A stretch of DNA of 64,000 bases, from positions 89,646,368 to 89,710,367 of the forward strand of contig NC_058337.1 in the NCBI RefSeq assembly GCF_905475395.1, in the 5' to 3' direction. The stretch comes from Chrysoperla carnea. Its lineage: Eukaryota > Arthropoda > Insecta > Neuroptera > Chrysopidae. Under the pieces are notes generated by a model that saw only the letters and a list, made by a program, of their open reading frames with translations, searched no databases and was not told the origin of the DNA. A program made the translations under genes and the position numbers. Each line of letters begins with the position of its first letter. The stretch's first letter is position 1. This document shows, in pieces, positions 11,351 through 22,669 of the stretch.

Positions 11351-14300
11351 AAACTAATATTAATTTCAATTTAACCGTTTTCCAAAGCGGTAAATTTAAG
11401 TACTTTCATGTTTTCGGCTTACAGAAACTAGAATGTCTCAATATGTTTGGAAAAAAGGAAAAAATAGCACTCTTTAAGTTTATATTCCAGCCTGAAAGTT
11501 TTTTTCCTATAACTTTTTGTGGGCCTATGTAAAACTTTGTCAAACCAAATGGCTTAGTTGCTTAAAATTTCTATACCCGCTCAGTATAAAAACTTCAAAA
11601 ACTAATTTAAATAGCCGTGATGGGCTGGTGCAGTGCATGGTATATACTTGAAGGATATACAGTAAGGATTTCAAAACTAATGAGGAGCAGAAATAATATG
11701 CGTAAGAGTGATCTCTCAATGGGTCTTATAACCTAAGTGCATCTCTTGAGGACTGTGAATATGACCAAACCAAACTAGTAAAGTGGAACTTTTGAATATC
11801 TGCGCATCCAAAGAATGCAAGGATCGTTAATTTATATAACCTCGAACCCAATGAATACCATGCATATTCGGATATACGAATATTCGGATATATTTCATTC
11901 AACTTTTGTTTCGGCTCTTGTTTGAAACAGATTCGTCTTCCGGTAAGTCAAAATCATGAAAAAGAGAAATGTTGTAATATTTCTAAGGATTTCTATTTCA
12001 AAAAGATTTTAACTAGTCTACAGACTTCAATTTTTTACATGAACCGGTTTTAAGATTATAATTAATTTTTCTTGTTTGTTTAAAAAAAATATTATGAAGG
12101 AAGAGAATCATAAATTAAATTGTTTTCTTAAGGTGTCAATTCCTCACCTTGAATAAGTAGGCCGGTAGCTACGTTTTATTATTGCAGAATTTTTCGAACA
12201 ATGTACCGAATAACAGAACGCATGAATTTCTTAATTCATACTATTCGAAATAGGCAAGTCCTTCGCCAGAAAAACAATTCGAGCGTAAATACCGAGTTAA
12301 AGGGTATGGTTGCATAATACTGGTCTACATCTATAAAGCAATGTGAAAATTCCGGGAATCCCGAAAATGGCAATTTCTATATATATCCATAGTTTCTCGA
12401 CCAATACTTACTGCAGACTCGAGAAAAGCCTTATTTTAAAGATAAAAAACCTCATTGTGTCAAATATGTTTTCGATTTGAAGATTTTAAACAACTCATTA
12501 GTGCTCTCTTAAAAAATAAAGACGCTTCAAGAATAACGAATAATTTATTATTTTTAAATAAATATATGAATATTAGCCTTGATTTATAAGGTGTCACAAA
12601 AGTAATAGGATAGTCCAAGAATTTTCCAGAAAATACTGAATGAGTTTGTTTGACGAAAGTTCCAATCATAACTTTTAAGGACCAAAAATCAACTTAGTGA
12701 GCAAGATTTTGTAGCTTGGAAATAGTTTTTAAAAATTGGAAATATTTGTTAGCCTGAATAGTTACGACAGAAATCTATCGCAAAATTCTACCAATAAAGT
12801 TAAGCAACAGTTGAATCTTCACATCACCTCTACGATCAAAATTATAGTTAGGTAACTTTATATTTCCTGGTTGAAAATCACTAACATTTGATATAAATAT
12901 TATCAAAGATAATAAATGATAACTCTAGGATATTTAGATATAAATTTCATTTTTGCCTCAATTTTCTAGATTTTTGTATTTTATAAATACGTATTTCGAT
13001 TACCAAAGAATATTGGTACAAAAATCGAAATTTATTAACATTTGATTTTGGCCTTTTCAACAAATAGATCAACTAATAGAATATCTAACTGTTTGTACTT
13101 CATACTTAGAATTTGTCGTTCGTTTTATGTCATAAATATTTGACCGAAAATACAACTACTACTAAAAATTTTTTTTTAAAATTGACTCGGTTTAAAAATG
13201 ACGGTCTCTATTGAAATTTTGAAGTTGACCTTTATAGGTCATATTATTGTCTTTTCAAAAACCCTTAAAATTGCTGTTCGAATTCTTTCAACAAAAATTT
13301 CAGCAAAAATGTAAGCGTGGATAGTTTTTGAGTTGTTATGTTACTAATAGCACTCCGTATATACGGCGTAACAACTCTCATATATTATATGCACAAACCG
13401 GAATTAAAGTATTTCACAATACTAGTATATCCGGTAAATTCATATACAGAGGAAGAACATTTGACTAAAGTTACACTTACACTGACTGCATCGTAGAAGC
13501 ACTATGGATATTCTCTCTCTTAGAGTTTTATATCATATTTCCGTTCATTTCTGAGAAATGCGTATAATACATAAATATATTTTATATTATCTACATATAT
13601 GGTTTACGCTATATGCGGTTATCACCATAATGTCTAGTCACTACGTAACTGATAGATAATTGCTGTTACGTAGTAATGGTAGGTCGTTATATATATAGTA
13701 GACTCGCGGTAACCCGGCAAACGTTTTGCAAGGCGGTGTCCCCGGTTGTTCTAGCAATTAGCTATGCGATGAATGAATAATGGCTTTCAGGAGGCTCCAG
13801 TTCGATTCCAGGTATCGGAACCAATTGTAGCAATAGACTTTTTCATTTCAATTACGATTCATTATTGTTTTGGACAGACAGTAATAAGTTGGACAACAAG
13901 ACCGTAAACAAGAGCGTAAAGCGCTATCTTAGATCCATAGTGAGTATAAGTTTATGGCAATTAAATATATGATATAACATGAAGCATTATCAAATGACGG
14001 ACGTATTGCGCTTTTTCACCTGTAGGACATACGGTTGGTGAACGCCCTGCAAGGATAAGATAATGCAAAGCATTATGTAAAAGTACGAGCGCTTTTTTTA
14101 CTGCAGGAAAAATACTTTTGGCGAGCGTTATGCTTCTAGAACTAGAACGAGTACTAGAAATGCATGAGGTATGGTTGTTGCTGTAACGCGAACCGTTATT
14201 AAATATTTCGTTTGCGGAAATGAACAATGTTTTATGGCAGAAAAGCATGCTATTTTTGGAATTAAATCGCTAAATCGCTCCCTGATATAAAAACAAATAT

Positions 14301-15030
14301 AATGTAGTCGATGTACATCGAACCAATAATGAATAGCGCACACAGTGTGTTTCTTTAACATTAGAATGAATATATTTCTGAGTCATGTGGGTAAGATTAT
14401 GATACGAGATTAACGATCGCTATTTATACGATAAAAGTATATTTTATAAGAATTATTTGTATTTTTTATCTATCTATTACTGATTAAAAGATGGATATTT
14501 TACAATCCTAGGCCATCAAGTTGGATTATCGGGCGTGTGTGACATTAAGGACATAAAAGAAGGAAGCCGAGTCTAAGCATTACTTCAGAATGTATAAGTA
14601 TAATGGTTTCGGTCGCCTTCCGTGTTTCGCTCGCCTCTTTGGCCATGAATCTTGACTTTACGTCAAAAAAAAGGTATTTGGGTCTTAGGGTATTCAAAGG
14701 TATTATTACGCATGTATCACAATATTATTAAAGATATGAAATTTATTTACAGAAATAATAAAGAATTTTACAATATGCTTAGTAAAAATTTTTTACAAAA
14801 ATAATTTAGAAACAATAAATTTATGCTTCACACATGCATCTCACCACATACACCACTGATTTGACAAACAATATTATTTGACCCCCATCGAATGGGTTTC
14901 GTATGAAAGTACAGTAAATCAAACCTTACAATCAAAGCTACTAACAAATAACAATTTTCTAAGTTTTATAGTTTTCGTGATATTCAAATTGCGTTTAAAT
15001 TTTTGTTTTATCTGTTACAACTTAAAAGAT
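11351..15030. other. Intergenic stretch, no supported gene
   Basis: Two overlapping minus-strand frames (13961-14361) have no recognisable domain and conflict with each other; they may be one decayed coding region. At 13736-13823 a tRNA-like segment ends GGCTCCAGTTCGATTCCAGG (B-box-like) and may be a SINE fragment. Otherwise AT-rich text. Confidence 0.35.
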
Positions 15031-15032
15031 GT

Positions 15033-15200
15033 GTTCCGCATACCTGTAACGCTCAAAATTTCATCTTAATATCTCTTTTCGTTTTTGAATTATCGTTCTG
15101 ACGAACAAACGGAAATGCACTAATTCAAAAATTTTGCACAAAACACCAATGCCCAAACTTTGTTTGTATCATCAATATTTCTAAGCGTTACAACTCATCA
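15033..15200 (-). repeat. Diverged fragment of family A
   Basis: It carries ATATCTCTTTTCGTTTTTGA, ATTATCGTTCTGACGAAC, GGAAATGCACTAATTC and ATCAATATTTCTAAGCGTTA in the same order as the full reverse copies at 28856-29432 and 59474-60072. It lies about 100 bases past the stop codon of the second kinase gene. Confidence 0.55.
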
Positions 15201-15289
15201 GCATTTCTATGCGTTACCTCTATTTAATACATCTTCTTATTTTTCCAAGATATTTTTACATTTTTGGTTTGGTAAAATTTTTCTTCATA

Positions 15290-17608
15290 TTATAATGTTT
15301 TTAAATATTCTATTAACGGCACATGTGAGTCACGCATTAATTCCCGATATTGTTCATATTCACAATTTCGTGTTATTATATCATAGCGATCACCGCGTTT
15401 GAAAAACATATCTTGCAATTCTACAGAAGCCAAAAATTCTTTTTCGTATTCAGGCATTTGCATTATGAAATGATAGAACGTTGCTTTTTGTATCATGGAA
15501 AAGGGTTTCATTTCCTCACAGCTATCCAAAAATTCTTCAAATGTTATAATGTTATCACAATCAATATCGTGTTCTTCTAATTCTTCCTTAAAATATGAAT
15601 GATAGTTTCTTAATAATTCCAACTTATATTTTTCACAAGTTTCGGTTGAAGTTGTTAGATACAAAGACATCAGTACATCATGTGACTGTGGCAAGTATCG
15701 ACAAAATTGATAATCAATAAGTTTGCAATGAATTGGTTCGTTATTCGTGTTATATTTGAACATCATGTTACTAGACCAAAGATCGGAGTGGTTTAAAACA
15801 TTTCGATATTTTGATGATGCCGTTAAATAATCCAAAACCTTATCAAATATTTTCATGAGTTTTTCTTTTAAAACATTCGAGTCGATCATTTTCAATAGAT
15901 GATCATTAACTATTAGTATTGAGTCAACCATACCATCAGTTATCGCTCGATTAGAATAAACAACTTCTCGTAATATTTCGTTATATTTTTCACCGAGTAA
16001 GAAAGGTTTTCCTTCTTGTTTGCTTAGTTTTTCTTCCCAAATAACACTACTAGCATGAAGTTTTGCTAAGCTTCGAAGCATTACATTTAGATGCTGAAAA
16101 TCAAACATTTCATATTTGCTTCTGTTTCGGTATTCGTCTAGAAAATCGAGTAGTAAGAAATTATGTGACACCACGTGGCAAACTGGAACAATTGAATAAA
16201 TTCCTACTCCTAATTTTTTCATTGTCTCAAATATTTCTTTATATATAAGCACTTCACGTTTAAATCCGCTTGCAAACTCCAAGAAATTAAGCTGTCCTTG
16301 TTCTTCGGGAACAAATTTCAGAAAATATTTTAAATTTATTGGTTTTGAATCACACTGTACATGAATGTTTAAAAATTTATGCGCACCCATATATCCAGTT
16401 CTTGAGCTTGGTAAATCAACTGAAATTTTTTTAACGGATATTTCAGATTTTAATTTTTGTTTGGCTACATTAAAACACACTTCTTTACCAATATTTCGAT
16501 ATTCTAAAAGTTCTTCAACTTCTTTTAATATTTGTATCAAAACTGGTTCATATTCACTATGTTTTATTTCCTGTAAAACCTTTTCGTTTGAATTACTATT
16601 TATAAAATCAAAAATATTTTGGCTTGCAGAAAATTTTTCATTTTCATTCATAGTTTCAAGTATTTTTCGAATCCAACTGATTACTCTGCCAATAATTACC
16701 ATATCAACACATATAGTTTCAAAATCAATTTTTGTGAGTATGTCATTTGCTTTCAATTGATGTTTTTCAAGTTTAGTAGAAAGTTCATTATAATAATAAC
16801 GGGTTAATTCCAACAAGTGATTTTCTCGAAATTGGGAAGTTGTGTTTCCATATAAAAAAATGAAAAGATCAAAGACTGGAGACAGAAAAGAGACTGTCTG
16901 AAAATTTAGCAAACAACAACGGATTGGATTATGATCGTTATCGTATTGAAACATTAAATGATCCCTCCCAAAATTAGCGTGACACAATGTTTTTGGAAAC
17001 TTTTCAGACGCCAATAGTTTGTAAAATGATTCAATACACTGCGTAAAACTTTCGCTGAATACTTTTTTATTATGCTTTAGATCTATAATTTTTGATAATA
17101 AATCAATACATTTATTAAACCAACTATCAAATTTTTCACTTTGAGAAATTTTATCTGATAAATCCATTAATTCATTACTTAGTACCTTCTTAAAGCCATA
17201 AGCATGCATACAAGCCATTGTTTTTAAAACAGATTTGCAATGAATATAGTCTAAGTTGTTTACTTTAGACAATTCATAGGATTTTGTTGATAAATCTTCT
17301 AACACCAAATACTTATTATCAATATAGTCATGGAAATGTGGAATCCATTCTTGATCTCCATTTAAAGATTTGTATACAATAATTTCTGAATCACATTCGC
17401 TTTTATGTTTCATAAAAAAACTTATTTTACTCACATTTGTTACATTTTTTAATTTTATTGTGCAATTTACATGTAGATGTTTCTTATTCCACTTATTTGT
17501 GTTAATATCACTGCTAATTAGTTCGAATTCATTAATTTTTAAAACATTTTTAATAATAGAAATACATGAATTCTTAGATAATAAATTGTTGCTGTAATGT
17601 TCTTCCAT
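15290..17608 (-). CDS. Two-domain EcKL/CHK-like kinase, pseudokinase plus kinase, single exon
   Basis: Uninterrupted frame of 772 aa, ATG at 17608 with AAGA before it, stop TAA. It is a paralogue of the neighbours on both sides and on the same strand. The C-terminal half has a Gly loop (TGYMGAH, G405/G408), Lys431 in YFLKFVPEE, Glu452, catalytic loop HSDLWSSN (H607, D609, N614) and DYQ (D632), then LPQSHDV. The N-terminal half keeps Lys67 and Glu75, but its loop is HANFGRDH (H210, Asn212 for catalytic Asp, His217 for the metal-binding Asn) and DFQ is NFQ (Asn235). No glycine lies where the P-loop should be. This is the most degraded N-half of the three. The role is inferred from the family: ATP-dependent phosphorylation of a small alcohol such as a steroid or xenobiotic in the cytosol. 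An ATTAAA on the minus strand about 65 bases past the stop (15223-15228) is a weak poly(A) candidate. Confidence 0.92.
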   Translation of the reverse strand: MEEHYSNNLLSKNSCISIIKNVLKINEFELISSDINTNKWNKKHLHVNCTIKLKNVTNVSKISFFMKHKSECDSEIIVYKSLNGDQEWIPHFHDYIDNKYLVLEDLSTKSYELSKVNNLDYIHCKSVLKTMACMHAYGFKKVLSNELMDLSDKISQSEKFDSWFNKCIDLLSKIIDLKHNKKVFSESFTQCIESFYKLLASEKFPKTLCHANFGRDHLMFQYDNDHNPIRCCLLNFQTVSFLSPVFDLFIFLYGNTTSQFRENHLLELTRYYYNELSTKLEKHQLKANDILTKIDFETICVDMVIIGRVISWIRKILETMNENEKFSASQNIFDFINSNSNEKVLQEIKHSEYEPVLIQILKEVEELLEYRNIGKEVCFNVAKQKLKSEISVKKISVDLPSSRTGYMGAHKFLNIHVQCDSKPINLKYFLKFVPEEQGQLNFLEFASGFKREVLIYKEIFETMKKLGVGIYSIVPVCHVVSHNFLLLDFLDEYRNRSKYEMFDFQHLNVMLRSLAKLHASSVIWEEKLSKQEGKPFLLGEKYNEILREVVYSNRAITDGMVDSILIVNDHLLKMIDSNVLKEKLMKIFDKVLDYLTASSKYRNVLNHSDLWSSNMMFKYNTNNEPIHCKLIDYQFCRYLPQSHDVLMSLYLTTSTETCEKYKLELLRNYHSYFKEELEEHDIDCDNIITFEEFLDSCEEMKPFSMIQKATFYHFIMQMPEYEKEFLASVELQDMFFKRGDRYDIITRNCEYEQYRELMRDSHVPLIEYLKTL

Positions 17609-17876
17609 TCTTGTATATAGTTATATGTGATGGTTTATTATCTTAAAGTGTCAACTAAAACAGTTGGTTCATTAGTTCAACTTAAATTGTATGCAATTAT
17701 TTGCTTGTTATTCAATCAATTTCAATTTATTTAATAATTTCCACTAATGCCCGATACTAAATTAATCAACAAGTTTTTACACATGGATAATAATGACTAG
17801 CTGTTCATTATTATGATATTGGATGTTTAACGTTAAGTCTTTGAGATTAATAAATTTGAAAATTAATTCATAGCGC

Positions 17877-18243
17877 AGGAGCTGCGTTGGCTAAGCGAAT
17901 TTCATTAGAGACTGAAAAAATAACACATTTTTCTTAAAATCGAATGTTGCATTTTTAATTTTTCAAGAATTTTTATTTCGAAAACTAAGCGTCTAGAGAA
18001 GAAAGTCATAAAAGTTACTTCTTGCTTAAAACTGATACAAAAATATTTTTTATTTGGAAAATATTGTACTTTGCGCAGATACACTCCTCGCCCCTTGTTT
18101 ATCGGTCGATTTTTCTCATTAACGAACTTGAACTTTCAAATACCAAAATCTTTCTTGATACCAAATTTTATTCAAATCGGACTTCAATTGCGACCGCTAA
18201 AAGTGTACAGACTCATAAAAGTATATATACATACACACATTCA

Positions 18244-18282
<39 letters not shown>

Positions 18283-18385
18283 TTTTACGATTGTCATTTT
18301 TGACAACTATTAGGAAGGAGCAATAAACACTTATTTCTTCATTATTACAAAAGCAATAGCTCCATTTGCTTCAGAAATTCTTTTA
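17877..18385 (+). repeat. Dispersed repeat, family D, with TA microsatellite
   Basis: It shares long text with 38935-39320 in opposite orientation: TTTATCGGTCGATTTTTCTC, ATTAACGAACTTGAACTTTC, AAATACCAAAATCTTTCTTG, and AGCAATAGCTCCATTTGC. In this copy a TA run (18247-18279) interrupts the end. No coding capacity is seen. It lies between the second and third kinase genes. Confidence 0.6.
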
Positions 18386-19457
18386 AAATATTCTAGTTGC
18401 TTTATGGTTTTAAGATTATGTATGGAATAGATTAAATACATGAATGTTTAGATAAGACGTTATTAACAATGGCTCTTCTATTATTTAATTTAAACAAATC
18501 TAGTATTATCATGGATATTTTAAAAATTTTATGAAATTGCATTACGTTTATTTACATTAAAAACAATTGTTCTTCTGTGAGCTTAGAAATATAATGTATA
18601 CAATAGATTTATATTATTTAAAGAATAATTTTCATTAATTTAACAACTATATGACAAAAATTTAACTCACTGCCAGATTCAGTAATAAATAAACGTCAGA
18701 GTTCAAGATTGATTTTTTGTTTAATGGTTCCCGGGTGTTATGCATATGCGTATTCAGAATTTTTCATCCCTGAGAAAAAAACTGAGCTAAATAAAATAAA
18801 ATACAAGTAGTATAAAAGGTGTTCGATAGTAGATATATAAAATTTAGATAGATAATTCAATAAAAATACTTAAGAAGCAAATAAGGCACATTTTGCTATT
18901 AGCTAATGACTTTATAGTCCCTTGTCTAAAATACAATACACGCTTCAAATCAACTCACGGTGGAAATGTATTATGGATAAATTATATTGTCTTTTATTTT
19001 TTATAAGTTTTTTGAATGTAAAAATCTAAATTGATGAAATCTGAATGATATTAAACGAGAAGTACTGAAAATATTTTGTGATATTACAAACCAATCCAAA
19101 GTTAAGTAACTTCCTTCTTCGAAACACTATATCACTCTACTAGTCTCCTGGGGCAAATCCTTTAATCCTTAGTATTTCCAAATTAAGGAAATATAAAAAA
19201 GCAATCAAAACAACTTTTTATTTTATATAGCCAAGTTTTTTCGCTTGCACCTTTCGTAAAACGCAGATTCAAGTAGATTAGTGCCCTTTTCATTGTGGTT
19301 TAAAAAAAAGGTCTGTTATTTCAAGGATTTTAAACTCAAAAAAATTTGATTGCCGCGGTTGCCAAGGTCCTTTTTTTAATTATATTTAAAAATAATTATT
19401 TTTTTTTAAATATAATTAATTAATAATTTTTTTTAAAATATTTATTTACGTATGTAG

Positions 19458-19463
<6 letters not shown>
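18386..19463. other. Intergenic stretch between the second and third kinase genes
   Basis: AT-rich text with no supported reading frame. Around 19376-19425 are inverted runs of AATTATATTTAAAAATAATT type, which are simple sequence. Confidence 0.4.

Positions 19464-19511
<48 letters not shown>
19464..19511. repeat. TA dinucleotide microsatellite
   Basis: About 24 uninterrupted TA units. A second run lies at 18247-18279. Both sit between the second and third kinase genes and are likely length-polymorphic. Confidence 0.9.
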
Positions 19512-19515
<4 letters not shown>

Positions 19516-19559
19516 CCCGGTCATTGAAAATTAAAAACAAACACATTGAAAGGAGTTCA

Positions 19560-19892
19560 CTCATGGTTTAAATCAAATAATAATAATAATATTAATAATG
19601 CAGTGTATCCACCCATAATTATTATTTTTAATATTCATTTTATTTTAAATTACAATAATATATACAATTAACTTTATGATGTGGGTGGAATCGGGTACAT
19701 CGTTTTTCTCCCAGCGACGACAGTGTGATCAATTTACCGCTCCATAATTATAAATATATATTTGTTAATTATAATTGATCAGAATGCTACTGCCTGGATT
19801 CGAATCCGCAACCTCCCAGTGAGTAACCTTACTAGCCTAGAGTAAAGTCGAATGCGTGCAAACTCGCACGGCTGAGCCGGTTAGTTTAAATC
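19560..19892 (-). repeat. tRNA-derived SINE, copy 2, in the 3' flank of a kinase gene
   Basis: On the minus strand the head reads ACCGGCTCAGCCGTGCGAGT, then GGTTGCGGATTCGAATCCAG (B box), the body GCGGTAAATTGATCACACTG and CCGATTCCACCCACATCAT, and the tail is a run of ATT-like triplets (19578-19610). The head begins about 25 bases after the stop codon of the third kinase gene and in the same orientation, so it probably lies in the 3' UTR. Confidence 0.7.
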
Positions 19893-19916
19893 AGATCCCT
19901 TTCTGCATTCTTCAAG

Positions 19917-22250
19917 TTACAATGTTTTTAAATAATTTAATAAGGGAATATGAGAATCCAATATCAATTCTCGATAAATATCATTTACGCAATTTCGTAT
20001 TATCATATCAGAACGGTCACTTTGAATGAAATATCGATTCTGTAATTCAGGACTTGCTAAATATTCTTTTTCATATTCAGCCGTTTGCATTATAAAATGA
20101 TAATACCCTGCTTTCTGTTGCATAGCAAATGGTTCCATTTCCTCACAACTTTGTAAAAATTCTTCGAATGTTATAATGCTGTCACAATCAATATCATGCT
20201 CTTGTAACTCTGCTTTAAAATATGAATAATAATTTGTTAACAATTTCAACTTATGTTTTTCACGTACTTCCGATGATGTTGTTAAATATAAAGAACACAT
20301 TACGTCATGTGATTGTGGTAAATAACGACCCATTTGAAAATCTACAAACCGACAATGAATAGGTTCATTATCTTCAGAATATTCGAACATTATATTACTG
20401 GACCAAAGATCACCATGATTTAAAACATTACGATAATTTGACGATGCCGTTGTGAAATGTGGAATTTTTTCACATAATTTTTGCAATTTTTGTTCCAAAG
20501 AAAAAGGATCTATCATTTTTAGCAGATGATTATTTACAACACTTATTCCATTTCGCACTCCTTTAAGTATCGATGGATTATTATACATACATTCAACAAA
20601 TAAACCACTATACTTTTCACTTATTAACATACGTTTTCCTTCTTGTTCAGTTAGTTTTTCTTCCCAAATTATACTACCAGCGTGGAGTCGAGCTAAACTT
20701 TTGTACATTGTATTGAGATGTTTATAATCAAACATTTTGTATTTATGAACAGTTTTATAATCAACTAGCAGATCAACTAATATAAAATTGTGTCCAACCA
20801 CGTGACAACTAGGAGATATTGTATCTATTTGAACTCCCAATTTTTTCAATGTTTCAAATATTTCCTTGTATGTAATTATTTCACGTTTAAATCCATTGAA
20901 TAATTCTAACAATTCAAGTTGACCTGGTTCCTCAGGAAGAAATTTCACAAAATATTTAACATTTACTGGTTGTAAATCGCTATTTATAATATCTATACTT
21001 AAAGTTTTATGTGATCCAAGATATCCACTTCTTGTGTTTGGGAAATAACACGAAAATTTTTCTAGTACAACATCAGACTTAAATTTCTCTTTAATTAATT
21101 TGAAACATAGTTCTTTTGTAATATTACCAGTAGTTGAGATTTCTTGAATTTCCTCCAGCATTTTGGACGGCATTTTTTTGTTATGTTTAAGAACTAATTC
21201 GTGGAGAATATCATCGATTTGATTATGAAGAATATAATCGAAAGGGTTTTCACTATGCGATAATTTGTCATTCATTTTCGTTTCTTGAAATATTGTTTTA
21301 ATCAAACAAATAATTCTCCCAAAATTAACCATGTCAATACATGTTGACTCAAAATCAATTTTGTTAAATATGTGATACGCTTTCAATTGATATTTTTCAA
21401 GTTGTTCAGAAAGTTCTTTGTAGTAATATTCTGTTAATTCAAACAAATGACACTCACGGAATTTAGAAGATGTGTTTGCATACAAAAACATGAACACATC
21501 AACAGTTGGTAGTAAAGCTGAAATCGATTGAAAATTTATCAAACAACTACATATTGGCTTCTTCTCGTTATCGTATTTAAACATTATATTTTTTCGTAGT
21601 AATTTAGTATGACACAGTGATTTTGGATACTTTTCATTCGTTAATATGTCATACAAAGATTTACATGTACTTCTAAAGTTTTTCTTCAATTCATTATCAT
21701 TTTGTGTTAAGTCTAAAATTTTCGATAATAAATCAACACTTCTATTAAACCAATTATTGAAGGTACCATTTCCAAAACTTTTTTCAGACAGTCCAGAATA
21801 TTGGTTGTTATGTAATTTTTTAAAACCATAAGCATGTAAACGGGCGATCGTTTTTAATGCAACAATACAATGATTAAAATCAAAATCGATCATTTCCGAT
21901 ACCATATAGCCTCTGGTTGATAAATCTTCTAAAATAAGACATTGATTTTGGATATAGTCGTACATTCGTGGTACCCATCTTTGTTCTCCATTTAAAGTTT
22001 TATAAAACTTTACTTCTATTTTATCTTTCCAATCAATTTCTGATTTGTGCCCAGTTTTAAATTTTATAAAAAAATTTAAATTTGTTACCTTTGATTCTTG
22101 ATTTAATTTTATTGTACATTCTGCATTTAAATGTTTCTTGTATGTCGTACCAACTTTCCAATCAATAAATTCAAATTCGTTAGTGTTTAATATCTTTTGA
22201 ATAATAGAAATATATGTATCTTTCGATATTAGGTTATTATCATATTCCAT
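19917..22250 (-). CDS. Two-domain EcKL/CHK-like kinase, pseudokinase plus kinase, single exon
   Basis: Uninterrupted frame of 777 aa, ATG at 22250 (AAGA before it, as in the neighbouring gene), stop TAA. The C-terminal half has a Gly loop (SGYLGSH, G409/G412), Lys436 in YFVKFLPEEPG, Glu457, catalytic loop HGDLWSSN (H612, D614, N619), DFQ (D637) and LPQSHDVM. The N-terminal half has Lys63 (FFIKF), Glu79 and the EDL hinge motif, but the loop is HTKLLRKN (H214, Lys216 for catalytic Asp, N221) and DFQ is NFQ (Asn239). Both halves carry the same helical block near their ends (HLFELTEYYYKEL at 268-280; a KLKLLTNYY block at 667-675), which supports an internal duplication. There is no intron. A tRNA-derived SINE in the same orientation starts about 25 bases after the stop. 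Substrate unknown; family role as small-molecule kinase is established. Confidence 0.92.
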   Translation of the reverse strand: MEYDNNLISKDTYISIIQKILNTNEFEFIDWKVGTTYKKHLNAECTIKLNQESKVTNLNFFIKFKTGHKSEIDWKDKIEVKFYKTLNGEQRWVPRMYDYIQNQCLILEDLSTRGYMVSEMIDFDFNHCIVALKTIARLHAYGFKKLHNNQYSGLSEKSFGNGTFNNWFNRSVDLLSKILDLTQNDNELKKNFRSTCKSLYDILTNEKYPKSLCHTKLLRKNIMFKYDNEKKPICSCLINFQSISALLPTVDVFMFLYANTSSKFRECHLFELTEYYYKELSEQLEKYQLKAYHIFNKIDFESTCIDMVNFGRIICLIKTIFQETKMNDKLSHSENPFDYILHNQIDDILHELVLKHNKKMPSKMLEEIQEISTTGNITKELCFKLIKEKFKSDVVLEKFSCYFPNTRSGYLGSHKTLSIDIINSDLQPVNVKYFVKFLPEEPGQLELLELFNGFKREIITYKEIFETLKKLGVQIDTISPSCHVVGHNFILVDLLVDYKTVHKYKMFDYKHLNTMYKSLARLHAGSIIWEEKLTEQEGKRMLISEKYSGLFVECMYNNPSILKGVRNGISVVNNHLLKMIDPFSLEQKLQKLCEKIPHFTTASSNYRNVLNHGDLWSSNIMFEYSEDNEPIHCRFVDFQMGRYLPQSHDVMCSLYLTTSSEVREKHKLKLLTNYYSYFKAELQEHDIDCDSIITFEEFLQSCEEMEPFAMQQKAGYYHFIMQTAEYEKEYLASPELQNRYFIQSDRSDMIIRNCVNDIYRELILDSHIPLLNYLKTL

Positions 22251-22669
22251 TCTTAGAAGAGTAGTTGGATATGAATTTAGAGATACTACATGTAGTGTTT
22301 TTTGTTCCTTAGTTTATATATTATTCGCATTTCAATAAAATTAAGTGAAATAAAATACTCATTAATTTAAACAAAAAAATTACTATTAAAATGATTTGTA
22401 TTTTTCTTAATGCACTATCTTAATTAAATAATACAGTAAAGTTTATTTATAAAGTACTGCAAATATTAAATATAATTGTTTTTATAAATAATTAAAACAA
22501 TATTTAAATACTTAATTGTTTCGAAACTAGAAAATTCTGAATTGCAGACAAGTTTACTATAAAATTATAATTTGGCATAGCAAGCAAAATGGTTTCTGAA
22601 ATAGGTAAATTGAATTAGGTCTGAACTACGATATCATAACTCTACTACGATACTTCCTTTATTATACTT

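Noticed and set aside
13961-14361. Two overlapping minus-strand frames, possibly a decayed transposase
   Set aside because: I could not align either to a known family, so no feature is claimed beyond noting it.
16365-16760. 131-aa plus-strand frame within the second kinase gene
   Set aside because: It is antisense to a well-supported coding region, with no recognisable domain.
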